Shown: piece after piece, positions 10,205-18,717 of the stretch
Numbering within the stretch: position 1 is the first letter of the stretch
Layout of the letters: each line of letters begins with the position of its first letter
Assembly: GCA_037974965.1 (NCBI GenBank)
Contig: JBBPFI010000003.1
Span: 372,001-436,000, forward strand
Source: Dacryopinax spathularia
Lineage: Eukaryota; Basidiomycota; Dacrymycetes; Dacrymycetales; Dacrymycetaceae
Length of the DNA: 64,000 bases
Direction of reading: 5' to 3'
Notes under the pieces: generated by a model
What the model was told of the DNA's origin: nothing
The model's input: the letters and a program-made list of their open reading frames with translations, nothing else
The model's database searches: none
Made by a program: the position numbers and the translations under genes

Positions 10205-11462
10205 GGGGACGCACCAGCAGGTTTGTTGGGAGTCTTGATGATGATCCCCTCCTTCCATAGTCGGAGGAGATCAGAGATCATCCACAAAGGGCCGCAGGAA
10301 CCGTTGCAGCTGTTCAGCGTTGGGTTCCCTCGGCCCTGGCAGAATCCCTATTAGGCACAAGTTGTGTATGCGAAACCTGCGGCTGTAACTCAGGCACAGA
10401 AGGGGATAAGAACGAGCAGAGTGTACCTGCGCTCGGGGGGGAGATTGGCAATGCACACGGAGAGTGGCCCGGTAGAATGGGACTCGGCGAATGGAGTGGA
10501 GTTCGGACTGAACCTGGCAAACGGTTAGCAGAGTGCCCCAGACATGGGGGGCGGTGAGACTCACCAGTCCATAGAGACTAGCAGGCCCAATCGCAGTTCG
10601 TCTTGCCCCTCGGCTTCCAGTCGAGTACGAGGGAAGAAGGGGGAGCCGTCCGGTGCCTTCATGTCCTTCCAGACACTGCCGTCTTGAAGGCCGGTGAATC
10701 GCTGCGAGTCTAACCTAGAATCGAGGTACGACTCGCATGCGTCCTCAAAGCCTGGCTGCCCCAAGAAATCGGCGAGCTGGAGGGAAAGCAGATCGTAAGG
10801 CGCTTGACGGCAGGGACGGGGAGCTTCAGATTTAGGAGCCGGGCGGTACAGCGGAGCTCAACAGCGTGGACAGAAACGCTGCCATTCCTTGTCGCCGGCG
10901 ACATCCACGCCCAGTTCCTCGAGGAAGTCCGGGTCCTCCTGTTCGCCGTCGAAGCGCTCGAACTCCCAGCATTGCGGGCAGAGAGTCTTGACTTCGAAAC
11001 GATCCAACAAGCGCATGCGCTTGTAGATCGTGTTCAGGGTGCGGGGGGGTGCTGTGGCGGGTGGGTACGAGTCCAACGGCCGGATGATCTTGAAGAATAC
11101 GAAGATCGCGTAGAATATTGAGGCGACGAAGGCACACCCGGCGTGCGGTAGTTGGTATCGCGCGTGCAGGTGTAGAACGAGCAAACAGACGGCCCTCACT
11201 CCAGCATTGGAGTGTACGTCCAGATAGCAGTTCCATGGCTCCTCTGAAGCCCGTTCGAGCTCTTCAGGTGCTGGCGGAGGAGATATAGCGATATTGAGCG
11301 CGTCGATGGCGAGTCCTTGATCGGAGTCCTCATCATCCACGTTGAAGTTGGGATCGGCAGGACGATGAGCGTCCACAGGTTCGCGAGAGGGGCTACGACT
11401 GGGTTGCAGTGCAGAAGGTGAAACGGCCGGAGGGGTTGATGGAGCATCTGGGGGGGGAAGAG

Positions 11463-11512
11463 ACATCACAGGAGGTTGGAAGGCCTCCTGTGATGTAGTT
11501 GTACTGGGCGTC
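11463..11512. repeat. Repeat arm hairpin inside transposase reading frame
   Basis: The full arm 11490-11512 (one change) pairs with ACATCACAGGAGG at 11463-11475. The inner stem CACAGGAGG/CCTCCTGTG is unique to this copy. The frame stays open across it (TPSTTTSQEA), so it is either exonic or a very short intron. Confidence 0.8.
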
Positions 11513-11969
11513 GTGTTGGCCACTTCAGGATCATCTCCATCATGGTCCTGAGCATCCCAGATTGGGGGAGAGAAGGGAGGGGAGCGCGGGGATTCGGGTG
11601 GGGGTGGATGGAGGGGTATTCGCTCGTCTGGCGTCGGTGTTGGCTCGAATGCATCGTGGTCCACTTGCATGAGCCCATCGAGCCCGTCCGATTCGTAAGC
11701 CTCTTGCACGACCGCCTCCTCTTGCTGGAGGCCATCCACTGGATGTGCTTCAACCCTCATTGCGTTCCCAAGCGCTGCTTGGCTCGCCGACCTCGCCATC
11801 GTCCTTTGGTGACTCCTGAAGCTGGGTATCGTCCATTGCCTCCCCTCCGGTCGTGATGTCGTCTTGCACAACACGCAACGACAAAACCACGCCAGCCTTC
11901 GCAGCAGAGAGAGCCTTGACCCTTCCCTGACCATTGGCAGCTCCAGCATAGGACCGACGCATGCTACAG

Positions 11970-11990
11970 GTGATGTAAGTGCTGGACGTC
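11970..11990 (-). repeat. Repeat arm upstream of transposase start
   Basis: A copy of the arm lacking two bases, sense to the transposase gene, in what looks like a 5' leader intron (GTACAC donor near 12016, acceptor CTGTAG near 11965). Confidence 0.7.
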
Positions 11991-12064
11991 GGTGAGGGCA
12001 GGTTGACCAGGTGTACCTTTGCTGATAAACCCTCTGCTTCTCCTGACACCTCACCTACGACCAA

Positions 12065-12591
12065 GAAACCCCTTCCACCACTCCTACCACGTCCAACAGG
12101 CCGTCGTCGAGGCGTTCGAGTAAGTCGCCTTGTGAACGCTCAGGCTCACGCCAAGCAGGTGGAGACGTCAGCGATCTCGGGGAGAAGGATTTCGGCCAGG
12201 GTCCCGTTGTTATCAACAATGACACTCACAATGACGAAATCTTCTGATGCGACGAGGTCGTCGATGAGGGTGGAGAGGAGGAGAGAGGAGTCGTTGTACG
12301 CGTGCTCTCGAACGCGTCTCACGCTGGATAAGGTTTTAAGGAGGAGATCATATTTCCTAGACCAGGAAAGATGGTCTTTCTTCGGGCCAAGCGCGGGTTT
12401 AGACAAACGAATGGATTCTAAGTTAGCTACGGCCCTAAAGGCCAAATACATGCGTTTGAAACAATCAAAGAGAGTGAGGATTGGCCCACATGGGCTGTAC
12501 AGGCGATCAAAGAAGGGGAGGAAGGGATGGTAAAAGGTGGCTTGACTTCACAGTGGTGTTGGTATTCATGGATATGGGCACACAAGAGCAA
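12065..12591. other. Spacer between transposase and downstream unit
   Basis: No supported gene. A 101-residue minus-strand frame (12146-12451) has no splice partner or family. A GGAAAGATggTCTTTC palindrome near 12370 resembles the left subterminal hairpin at 5726-5742. Confidence 0.45.
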
Positions 12592-13686
12592 TCAGGCGAA
12601 GCTGCTGATGAGGCGCGCGATAAGGTGTCCTCCGCCATTCTTGTTGCCAGACGAACGACGGGCAGCCTTGCCACGCTTCCTCTTCTCCTCCTCCTCAGCC
12701 TTCTTTCTCTTCCTCTCCTCTTCCTCTGCCTTCCTCGCCCTCTCCAAGTCAGCACCTCGGCTGAAGACGTCAGCGTACACCGCTGCGTCGATTAGGTCCA
12801 TCCACTCCTCTGTCAGCTCAAAGCGAACAGGAGGAGGGCTAGGAGGGGGAGTCGGTGCCTTCTTCCTCTTGAAACGTGGGAGGTACACTGGAGGCAGTTC
12901 GTCGGGATACGCTGGGGCAGGCGGTTCGGCCGTTGGGCTGGATGGGTCGCCAAGGGTGTCGTAGGAGGGAGCAGGAGAGTTAGGGATGTTGGTCGCCTCT
13001 CCTATGGCGGGCTCAGGCTGAGCGTCGGTGTCGAAGTGGTCGGTGGCATCGACATCGCGCTCACGGCGGCTAGCCAGAGCGAGGTGAGAGGCGGAGGTCC
13101 CCCCCGAGCCATCCTCCCTTACAGCAGCCGCTGTGTGGGCAGAGGAGGTGGAAGAGACCTCACTTGACGTCTCTTGGGTCGAGGTCGACCCACCAGACAC
13201 AGCTACATCACTTGTGGTGATGTAGTTGTGCTGGACGTTGGACCCTGCACGATCTGCAGAGTCCAACATGGCCACAGTGTCGGTGACCGGGCTGTCCCGA
13301 AGGCGGACAGCGGGGGTGCCATCCCGCAGGCGAATGGCGGTGCCAACCCGCAGGCGGTTGGCGGGGGTGCCGTCCCGCAGGCGGACGGCGGTGATGTAGT
13401 TGTGCTGGACGTCGGGTGCGGCGTAGGACTCGGCCCAACCAACCACGCCGCTCGCTTGGTTGGGCCCTGCACTTCTCGCGTGGGACGAGTTCAAGGCACG
13501 TTCTAATTCATTGTCAGTATTGTGTATGCGTCCCTGAGTGTAGCAGGACGCACCAGCCCCCAACTCCTCCTTATTTATAATGAGCTTCTCCACACCTCCC
13601 TCGACACTCTCCCCCATGTTGACTGAGATAGGAAGGGTCCTGTTCAATTTAGTTAGTTTTGACCTAGTCGAATCTGAATTCAACAC
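12592..13686 (-). CDS. CACTA-borne hypothetical protein (about 364 aa)
   Basis: An open minus-strand frame of 364 codons ends at 12592. The ATG could be 13686 or, better in context, 13617 (MGESVEGG). The N-terminal half is disordered. The C-terminal part has a Pro-rich stretch, LTEEWMDLIDAAVYADVFSRG and a run of K/E/R helix, typical of a nucleic-acid-binding or scaffold protein. I do not recognise the family. Two repeat arms (13217-13239 and 13391-13413) lie in the frame in sense orientation, and a 24-27-bp minisatellite lies between them. Because such arms sit in introns elsewhere in this element, part of this frame is probably spliced out, and the protein may be shorter than the open frame. 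Role unknown; it lies between the transposase and the last element gene. Confidence 0.5.
   Translation of the reverse strand: MLNSDSTRSKLTKLNRTLPISVNMGESVEGGVEKLIINKEELGAGASCYTQGRIHNTDNELERALNSSHARSAGPNQASGVVGWAESYAAPDVQHNYITAVRLRDGTPANRLRVGTAIRLRDGTPAVRLRDSPVTDTVAMLDSADRAGSNVQHNYITTSDVAVSGGSTSTQETSSEVSSTSSAHTAAAVREDGSGGTSASHLALASRRERDVDATDHFDTDAQPEPAIGEATNIPNSPAPSYDTLGDPSSPTAEPPAPAYPDELPPVYLPRFKRKKAPTPPPSPPPVRFELTEEWMDLIDAAVYADVFSRGADLERARKAEEEERKRKKAEEEEKRKRGKAARRSSGNKNGGGHLIARLISSFA
13193..13239. repeat. Two-arm hairpin in CACTA-borne unit
   Basis: The left arm (from 13193, CCAGACACAGCTACATCAC) and the right arm (13217-13239) face each other across a 5-base loop. Sense to the minus-strand gene. 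Confidence 0.8.
13300..13392. repeat. Minisatellite, 24-27-bp units
   Basis: About 3.5 tandem units of the form GCGGACAGCGGGGGTGCC followed by A/GTCCCGCAG, differing by 3-bp steps so the reading frame (RLRDGTPA-like repeats on the minus strand) is kept. Confidence 0.7.
13391..13413 (-). repeat. Repeat arm abutting the minisatellite
   Basis: A perfect arm in sense orientation to the minus-strand unit. No left partner is visible. Confidence 0.8.
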
Positions 13687-14335
13687 TTACAAGTTGTTGT
13701 CCAATGTGGAGGTCTTCAGTTTGACTTCTTGCCTGAGGTTGAATACACAGAAATGTTGGTGATGATGGTCGTTATAGTCAGAGGTCGAGGAGGAGGGACT
13801 TAGAGGCGATGAGGAAGCATGATGCCAGCCCCTGAACACGTGCAGCATCTGATGCCGTCTTCGGATGCTGCCCTAAAGCGGCAACGCCGATCTCCCCGCA
13901 GATCGGGCCGATAAGGGTCGTCGTCGAGCTCATTGTCTTTGATGTCCTCCTTGACGACCAGCTCAGAGCACGATCTATTGTGTGAACAATAGATCGTACT
14001 CACCCCAATCCCTCTCGACTTTACCCCCAACCCCAGTCCGACCTCCACAACCGACCCCACTTGCCACCATTGCCTCCCCCTAGCCTCGTGTCGCTGTGCT
14101 GGCGGCCGAGCCTCGTGTCCGTCCAGCACAACTACATCACACACGCCAAAGCGGTGTGATGTAGATTTCCGCCGCCACTTTGCATTGTCAGGTCCATTCC
14201 CGACAATGCAAAGTCATTGAACCCATGGCTCGAATAGGGGTAGAACGCTCCGGAACCAATTCCGGAGCGCTCTCCCCTTTTATCACCCCTCCTTCGCTCG
14301 TCCCTGCTCCCCCTCCTTCACCACGCACCACCACC
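13687..14335. other. Divergent spacer rich in perfect palindromes
   Basis: No secure gene. Palindromes: 13842-13871 (GCAGCATC/GATGCTGC), 13887-13906 (CCGATCT/AGATCGG), 13971-13996 (CGATCTATTG/CAATAGATCG), 14177-14214 (13-bp arms ACTTTGCATTGTC) and 14246-14269 (CGCTCCGGAA/TTCCGGAGCG). A 114-residue minus frame (13800-14144) is not convincing. The right part is the promoter of the gene starting at 14336. Confidence 0.6.
14121..14164. repeat. Repeat arm hairpin between genes
   Basis: The left arm 14121-14140 pairs with GTGTGATGTAG at 14154-14164. The inner stem is CACAC/GTGTG. This is one of only two clear copies outside gene bodies. Confidence 0.75.
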
Positions 14336-15600
14336 ATGGCCGAAGTCGAAACGGCCTCCAACGTCTCTCTCGCTCAGCCCTCGCCTGCCCTCTCCCCCTC
14401 CAACTCCGCCATTTGGTCCGAGTTCGAGGAGGAACTCGAAGCTGTCAAGACGACCCGCGACGCCTGGGTCGACCTCATCCCCGCTCGCAAGGAGAGCGGG
14501 GATGACTCAAAGCCTTCCCCCTCGCACGAAGGGGGAAGCAAGAAGACGAAGAAGAAGGGCAAGAAGCCCGAGAAGATTGAGTTGGAGGTCGTCGGGGAGG
14601 GGAACAAGCTCGCCCCTGAGCAGGCGCTCGCTCTGCTGAAGAAGTTCGAGGAGTTGAGGGAGGCGAAGAAGAAGGAGAAGGAGGGGGGGGAGCTGACGGA
14701 GAAGGAGGAGGAGGAGCTGATGCTCCAGGCTGCCGCGGTGAAGGTGAGTAGGCGTCCCCACAGCACATACACCTGTCGAAAGGCAGGTGTGATGTAGTTG
14801 TGCTGGACGTCGACGTCCAGCAACAACTACATTCACTGACGCTGGGCCCAGAGTCTTCCTGGGGAGCAGGCGCGCGCTCTCCCTGCTCCCCAGGACATCG
14901 AGCAGGCCGTTCAAGAGGCCCAGGACGACGAGGAGGGGGAGGGGGACGAACATCAGTGGGCCGATGACCCTGTTCGTCCCTCCTTGGACTGGCGGCGCGA
15001 GTTGCAGCTGAAGCACCTCGAGCTCCGTCGCCAGCCCAACGTCAACCTCGCCCTGGCCACCGAGGAAGAAGTCGAGGCGGAGAACGCCCGCGTCAAGGAA
15101 CTTGGCAAGGTGTACGGGTACACCCAGCAGGTCGAGGAGTACGCGCAACGAGACTTCGAGGTGCGGGCGGGGTTGGGGATCATTCGTCGTCGGGGGCTGG
15201 ACAAGTCGTGGGAGGAGGGGAAGAAAGAGGGGAAGAAGATGGCGGCGGAGCGCCGCAAGCAGCGTGTCGAGGACACCCCTCGTCTCGCCTGCATCAAGCA
15301 GCGCGGGCTTTATCGCCTCGAGGACTTCAAGAGGCGCAACAAGGACCGCCTTAAGCAGGCGTGGAAGAAGTCCTGGGGCGAAGTCAAGCGTTTCTTCGAG
15401 CGTTTCGGTGGCCTCATCATGAGGATCCTCCTCGCCTTGGGTAAGTTTTTTTTTTATTAAACATTGTCCATTACTAACTACTCTATCTAGCCTACCTGGC
15501 GGCGAAGAAACAAGGCTTCGACGTCCCGGGCGGAGGAGCTGTTCTCGGACAGATGAACTCGCTCGCTGAGGTCGTGCACGAGGAGGAGAGCATCCTGTAG
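14336..15600 (+). CDS. CACTA-borne charged protein with hydrophobic C-terminus (368 aa)
   Basis: Three exons: 14336-14743, 14852-15440 and 15491-15600, all in phase, 368 residues. It is very rich in Glu and Lys (KKTKKKGKKPEKIE; EAKKKEKEGGELTEKEEEE), with a coiled-coil-like middle and a hydrophobic patch FGGLIMRILLALAYLAA about 50 residues from the end that could be a membrane or packing helix. I do not recognise the family. Intron 1 (108 bp) contains a palindromic double arm (14789-14836), and intron 2 (50 bp) is T-rich with a TACTAAC branch point. The promoter holds two perfect palindromes. The acceptor and start choices are strong because the phases fit and the ATG has CACC before it. A role in transposition is inferred only from location. 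Confidence 0.75.
14789..14836. repeat. Back-to-back repeat arms in intron
   Basis: The antisense arm (14789-14811) is joined directly to a sense arm (14812-14836, two extra bases) at GTCGAC. Upstream CACCTG/CAGGTG forms a further inner stem. The host intron 14744-14851 is twice normal length. Confidence 0.85.
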
Positions 15601-15690
15601 AGTAGCCGCTTAAAGTTCCCCCCTGTTCTCTTGTCTCGTCAATGAATGAAGTGTTGGCCAAATGGCCAACACAGTTTACTGTTTCATTAA

Positions 15691-15735
15691 TGTAGTAGTT
15701 GTGCTGGACTTCGACGTCCAGCACAACTACATCAC
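15691..15735. repeat. Back-to-back repeat arms near right end
   Basis: The antisense arm (15691-15712) and the perfect sense arm (15713-15735) meet at TTCGAC, 91 bp after the last element gene and 238 bp inside the right terminus. Upstream, at 15651-15672, is an unrelated perfect palindrome GTGTTGGCCA/TGGCCAACAC that may act in 3' end formation. Confidence 0.85.
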
Positions 15736-15770
15736 ACATCCTCACGCGAGCCGGCGATTTCCCTAGCGAT

Positions 15771-15958
15771 CTTTTGAAAAGGTAAATAATATCTTCATTA
15801 ACTACTCTAAAGGGGAACGATCCTAACTACAGAACAGGCGACAAAAGAACGCCTTCACCTACCTTTGCTCCTACTCCCTTGCAGGTCACCTGCACCCCTT
15901 TCCCAAAGGGGTAAGGAAAGGTTGCCTTTCCGGACCTACCCTGACGCGGGAAATCCCG
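15771..15958. repeat. Right subterminal array of hairpins
   Basis: Palindromes at 15771-15781 (CTTTT g AAAAG), 15881-15893 (GCAGGT c ACCTGC), 15894-15912 (ACCCCTTT/AAAGGGGT), 15915-15931 (GGAAAGG/CCTTTCC) and 15947-15958 (CGGGA/TCCCG). They mirror the left array in style, and GGAAAG/CTTTCC is shared. Confidence 0.7.
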
Positions 15959-15973
15959 ACCCTAAACGCGGTG
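15958..15973 (-). repeat. Right terminal inverted repeat of the CACTA element
   Basis: Complement of CACCGCGTTTAGGGTC. It is followed by the ATT target duplication (15974-15976). PAF1 begins 163 bp further on. Confidence 0.85.
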
Positions 15974-16136
15974 ATTTGTAGGTGGGCGGAATAATTGACG
16001 GAAGTATCGACTCCGATAGGCCCTGAACGCATTCGCATTCGGACGGTCCCGTCGCCACTGATATTTGGGCGCTTTCAACAAACTGAAGCATTGTTGTTAT
16101 TTCTCAACCCTCTAATTCTCCTGCTCTTCAGCCAAG

Positions 16137-16472
16137 ATGTCACGAAGAGCGTGCGTACTTACATTCAACAAACGTAAAACACTCTAACGCAAATGTAGCA
16201 AAAACGACCTCATAGTCCGCGTCCGCTACCAAAACCCCCTCCCCGAGCCCCCCTGCCCCCCAAAACTCCTCCAAATCCCCACAGGCCCAACCCGGTATGG
16301 CCAGCCAAGTTTCACTGACAGCTTGTTCGACGCACGGCCGTTTCCGATGGTCGTCGATGCCGAGTTTGGGATGCCGTTGGATTTGAGTCGGTGGGAGGGG
16401 GTTTGGAGGGGGGAGGAGGATGATCCGGGTTCGTCTGCTTTCTTTTCCCTCTGTTGTCGTCTGCATATACCT

Positions 16473-16515
<43 letters not shown>

Positions 16516-18269
16516 TAGAGAGGGAGAGGGAGAAGAAAAACGAATGCTGACTGCCAGAGCAGAGCTGAACCCACCCCGAGAGGCACCGCTAGACCCACGC
16601 GACGCCTTCCTCTTCGAGCACATCATCCCCTCCTCCTCCACCACCTCCTCCCTCTTCCCCGGCACCTCCTCCAGCACCACCACCACCACCACCACCTCCA
16701 ACGCACTCCCCAACGTCTCCTGGCTGCGCAAAACCGAATACATCTCCAAAGAGTCCGTCAACCGTACCTCTTCCTCCCTCTCACTCTCCTCCACATCCGC
16801 GATCGATCGCGCAGTCACCCAGCCTGTCGATGTGAGCCGGGAAAGACAGTTGGAATTGATAGAGGAGAGCTTTAGAGCTGCCCGGGAGGCAGGAGAAGGG
16901 TTGGAGGCGTTGAGACATCCGAATAAGCCTCCTGGGGTGAGGGCGGTCGAGGTTTTGCCGGTGTTGCCGGACGAGAGGGTGTGGGGGACGAGGGTGGACG
17001 TGTTTAGGTTCTCGGAGAGGCCGGGGGAGAGGGAGGTCGATGTGCGTCTCTGCTTCTCTCTGCTCTTCTCTCTTTCGCTTCCTGTTTCTGTCCCTTCCCA
17101 CCTTCCTCCATACTTCCCCACTTGGTCACTGCCTTCTTGCCTGCCTGCTCCCCACCAGCAGTCCTTCTTATTTTAAGAGTGTCGATCATGCACCATTGAA
17201 TCCAGCGCGCTAACAATTTCTAGCAACCCGACCCCCGCCTAGACTCCGCCATCATCAGACCCATGAAATCAGAAGACGACGATTCCTGGCTCCTGGCCTA
17301 CTATCTACTAGCGGACGACGCAGCCGCCAAAGCCTACCGGGAGAAACTCGCCTCTGTCTCTTCTCTCCCTCCATCCTCTTCCGGCCTTGCCCCTGGCGCT
17401 GCCTCTGGCTCCGACGCAGGCGCAGGCGCAGCAGGAGCAGGAGCAGGAGCAGGAGCAGCTGCCCCTGACACAGCAGGGAACGGAGCGGGCGCAGCAGCGG
17501 CAGAAGAAGAACCGACCGAGTTCCGGTTCGTGAGGGACTACGAAACGATGAAGGTCCTTTCGGAGTGTCCGAGTGACTGGTTGGTCGTGTTTGATGATGG
17601 CTCGAAGGGGAGGGAGAAGGGGTTGTATTATAAGGGTATTGAGAGGCGGATGTGGTTGAGGAAGAGGAGGGTTAGGGTGAGTGCTTGCTGCCTTATCTGT
17701 TCTGTTGTTTTTCTTTGTCTTCCTTTCTCTCTCTCTTGCCGCTCTTCCTTTTCACACTTGCCGCTTTCCCTTTTCTTTCTCTTCCCTCCCTCCTCCCTCC
17801 CTCCCCTCCCCGCGTTTTCCGCCTCCCCCTTCGCTCTTCCCCCTTGAGTCTTTTCTATTCCGGTAGGTAGTGAGGACCGTGCGCTGACGGACTTGGTGTG
17901 CTCTGCCAGAGAAACGACACCACCGCTTCGGCCAACAGATGGGACGCGATCCACCTCCGGCACGTGCCGATGGACGAAACCGAACTAAGAGACTTCCGCG
18001 AAACGCTCGCAGAAGTGCAAGATCCCAACTGGACAGCGCACAAAGCTGCCGAAGCCGAAGGCGAGGCCGAGGTCGAGGGAGATGCGGAGATGGACGCGGA
18101 GGGAGAGGTGGACGCTGATGCGGATGCGGAGGGAGAGGTGGAGGTTGATATGGATGATGCTGATGGGGAGGTTGATGCTGCCGCTGGGGGAGCGGGAGGA
18201 GGGGGGAGGGAGGGAACACCGATGAAGACGGAGGGGTATGCTGTGAATGGCGTGAATGGGGAGGTGTAG
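16137..18269 (+). CDS. PAF1: RNA polymerase II-associated factor 1 (Paf1 complex)
   Basis: Subunit of the nuclear Paf1 elongation complex that couples RNA polymerase II to histone modification. Five exons: 16137-16150 (14 nt), 16199-16428, 16563-17041, 17224-17676 and 17910-18269, 511 residues. Family landmarks in order: NDLIVRVRYQNPLPEPPCPP, FPMVVDAEFGMPLDLSRWEG, DPRDAFLFEH, NVSWLRKTEYISKE, RHPNKPPGVRAVEVLPV, DDDSWLLAYYLL, GLYYKGIERRMWLRKRR. The C-terminal 90 residues are acidic (alternating E/D with A/V/G), as usual in Paf1. Ala-Gly repeats in exon 4 come from a GCAGGA microsatellite. Intron 2 holds a (CTGG)n tract. The CACTA element ends 163 bp upstream of the ATG, so transcription may start inside or at the edge of the transposon. 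Confidence 0.95.
16473..16515 (+). repeat. (CTGG)n microsatellite in PAF1 intron 2
   Basis: About 10.7 uninterrupted copies of CTGG in the 134-bp intron 16429-16562; likely length-polymorphic. Confidence 0.9.
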
Positions 18270-18717
18270 GAGTGTATTTGCTTGTTTGCTACTAGGTGGG
18301 GCGGGGTCGATCTGTACACGTCTGTATGTGGTGAATGGATTCTGTGCCAGCCTTCTCTACCGTATATCAATAGCTCAGCGACCTGACGGGTACCACTGTC
18401 TAGAGCCCACTCCAGGACGAGGGAGCACAGGTAGAAAAAAGAGGCAAAACAAGTCATCATAAATACTTAATTGGGTGGCTCGTATATCGTCCGGGTATAG
18501 TGGGTATCTAGGTATGTCTGTTGGATACAAGCGGGGGTATGCATGTGCTGTGCTATTTTGGGTGGGGCGAGGGCGTAAGGGTGTCGTCAAAGAATCTTCA
18601 GAGGAACGAACAACAAACGACTTATAGGACCGAATAACGAAAGGCAATGGACGAGTTCTTCATGAGTAGTGGAAGAAAGGTCTGCTTTGGGGTGGAAAAG
18701 GTGCTGTGGAGGGGTGT
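18270..18717. other. Convergent 3' spacer
   Basis: Tail-to-tail spacer between PAF1 and the next minus-strand gene. I see no gene, only the two 3' untranslated regions. Confidence 0.5.

Larger units (their letters stand above)
7940..11799 (-). pseudogene. Tnp2-type CACTA transposase, two lesions
   Basis: About 1,060 residues in at least ten exons. Introns (plus-strand positions) are 10514-10564, 10377-10426, 10168-10214, 9754-9798, 9575-9625, 9413-9460, 9126-9244, 8861-8909 and 8571-8636. Order of parts: acidic Pro-rich N-terminus, Cys motif CPQC...CPRC followed by APLY, LRLGLLVSMDWFSPN, PGPREPNAEQLQRFL, the catalytic-type block with CTQC, then LPYFDLVVQGVIDPMH and LWYHVWV. This order is that of basidiomycete Tnp2/Plavaka transposases. 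Lesions: an in-frame TGA at 10858-10860 where the family suggests Gly after CPRC, and a 7-bp tandem duplication (10267-10280, GAGATCA twice) that shifts the frame before LRLWKEG. Otherwise every exon keeps phase, so decay is recent or slight. The start is uncertain (11799, 11760 or an upstream exon near 12064), as is the last exon. Confidence 0.85.
5589..15973. mobile_element. CACTA-type (Plavaka-like, Tnp2) DNA transposon, 10.4 kb
   Basis: The ends read CACCGCGTTCAGGGTC at 5589-5604 and, on the other strand, CACCGCGTTTAGGGTC from 15973 to 15958: a 16-bp inverted repeat with one mismatch and CAC termini as in the CACTA superfamily. ATT lies directly outside both ends (5586-5588 and 15974-15976), the 3-bp target duplication expected for CACTA elements. 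Inside are a Tnp2-type transposase (-), a 482-residue companion gene (+), a 364-residue unit (-) and a 368-residue gene (+), plus rows of perfect hairpins near both ends and a private family of repeat arms mostly in introns. The Plavaka assignment rests on the transposase motif VIDPMHAFLQ followed by KTLWYHVW and is from family knowledge. The transposase is damaged, so this copy probably cannot move by itself. Confidence 0.88.

Noticed and set aside
12146-12451. 101-residue minus-strand frame between transposase and downstream unit
   Set aside because: No start context, splice site or family; spans a palindrome similar to the subterminal ones, so more likely element spacer.
13800-14144. 114-residue minus-strand frame with several cysteines
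   Set aside because: Runs through three perfect palindromes and a repeat arm; no consistent zinc-binding spacing. Could be an upstream exon but cannot be supported.
6342-15735. CRISPR-like interpretation of the repeat arms
   Set aside because: Spacing runs from tens to thousands of bases, copies occur on both strands and in introns of a eukaryotic gene set; no array.
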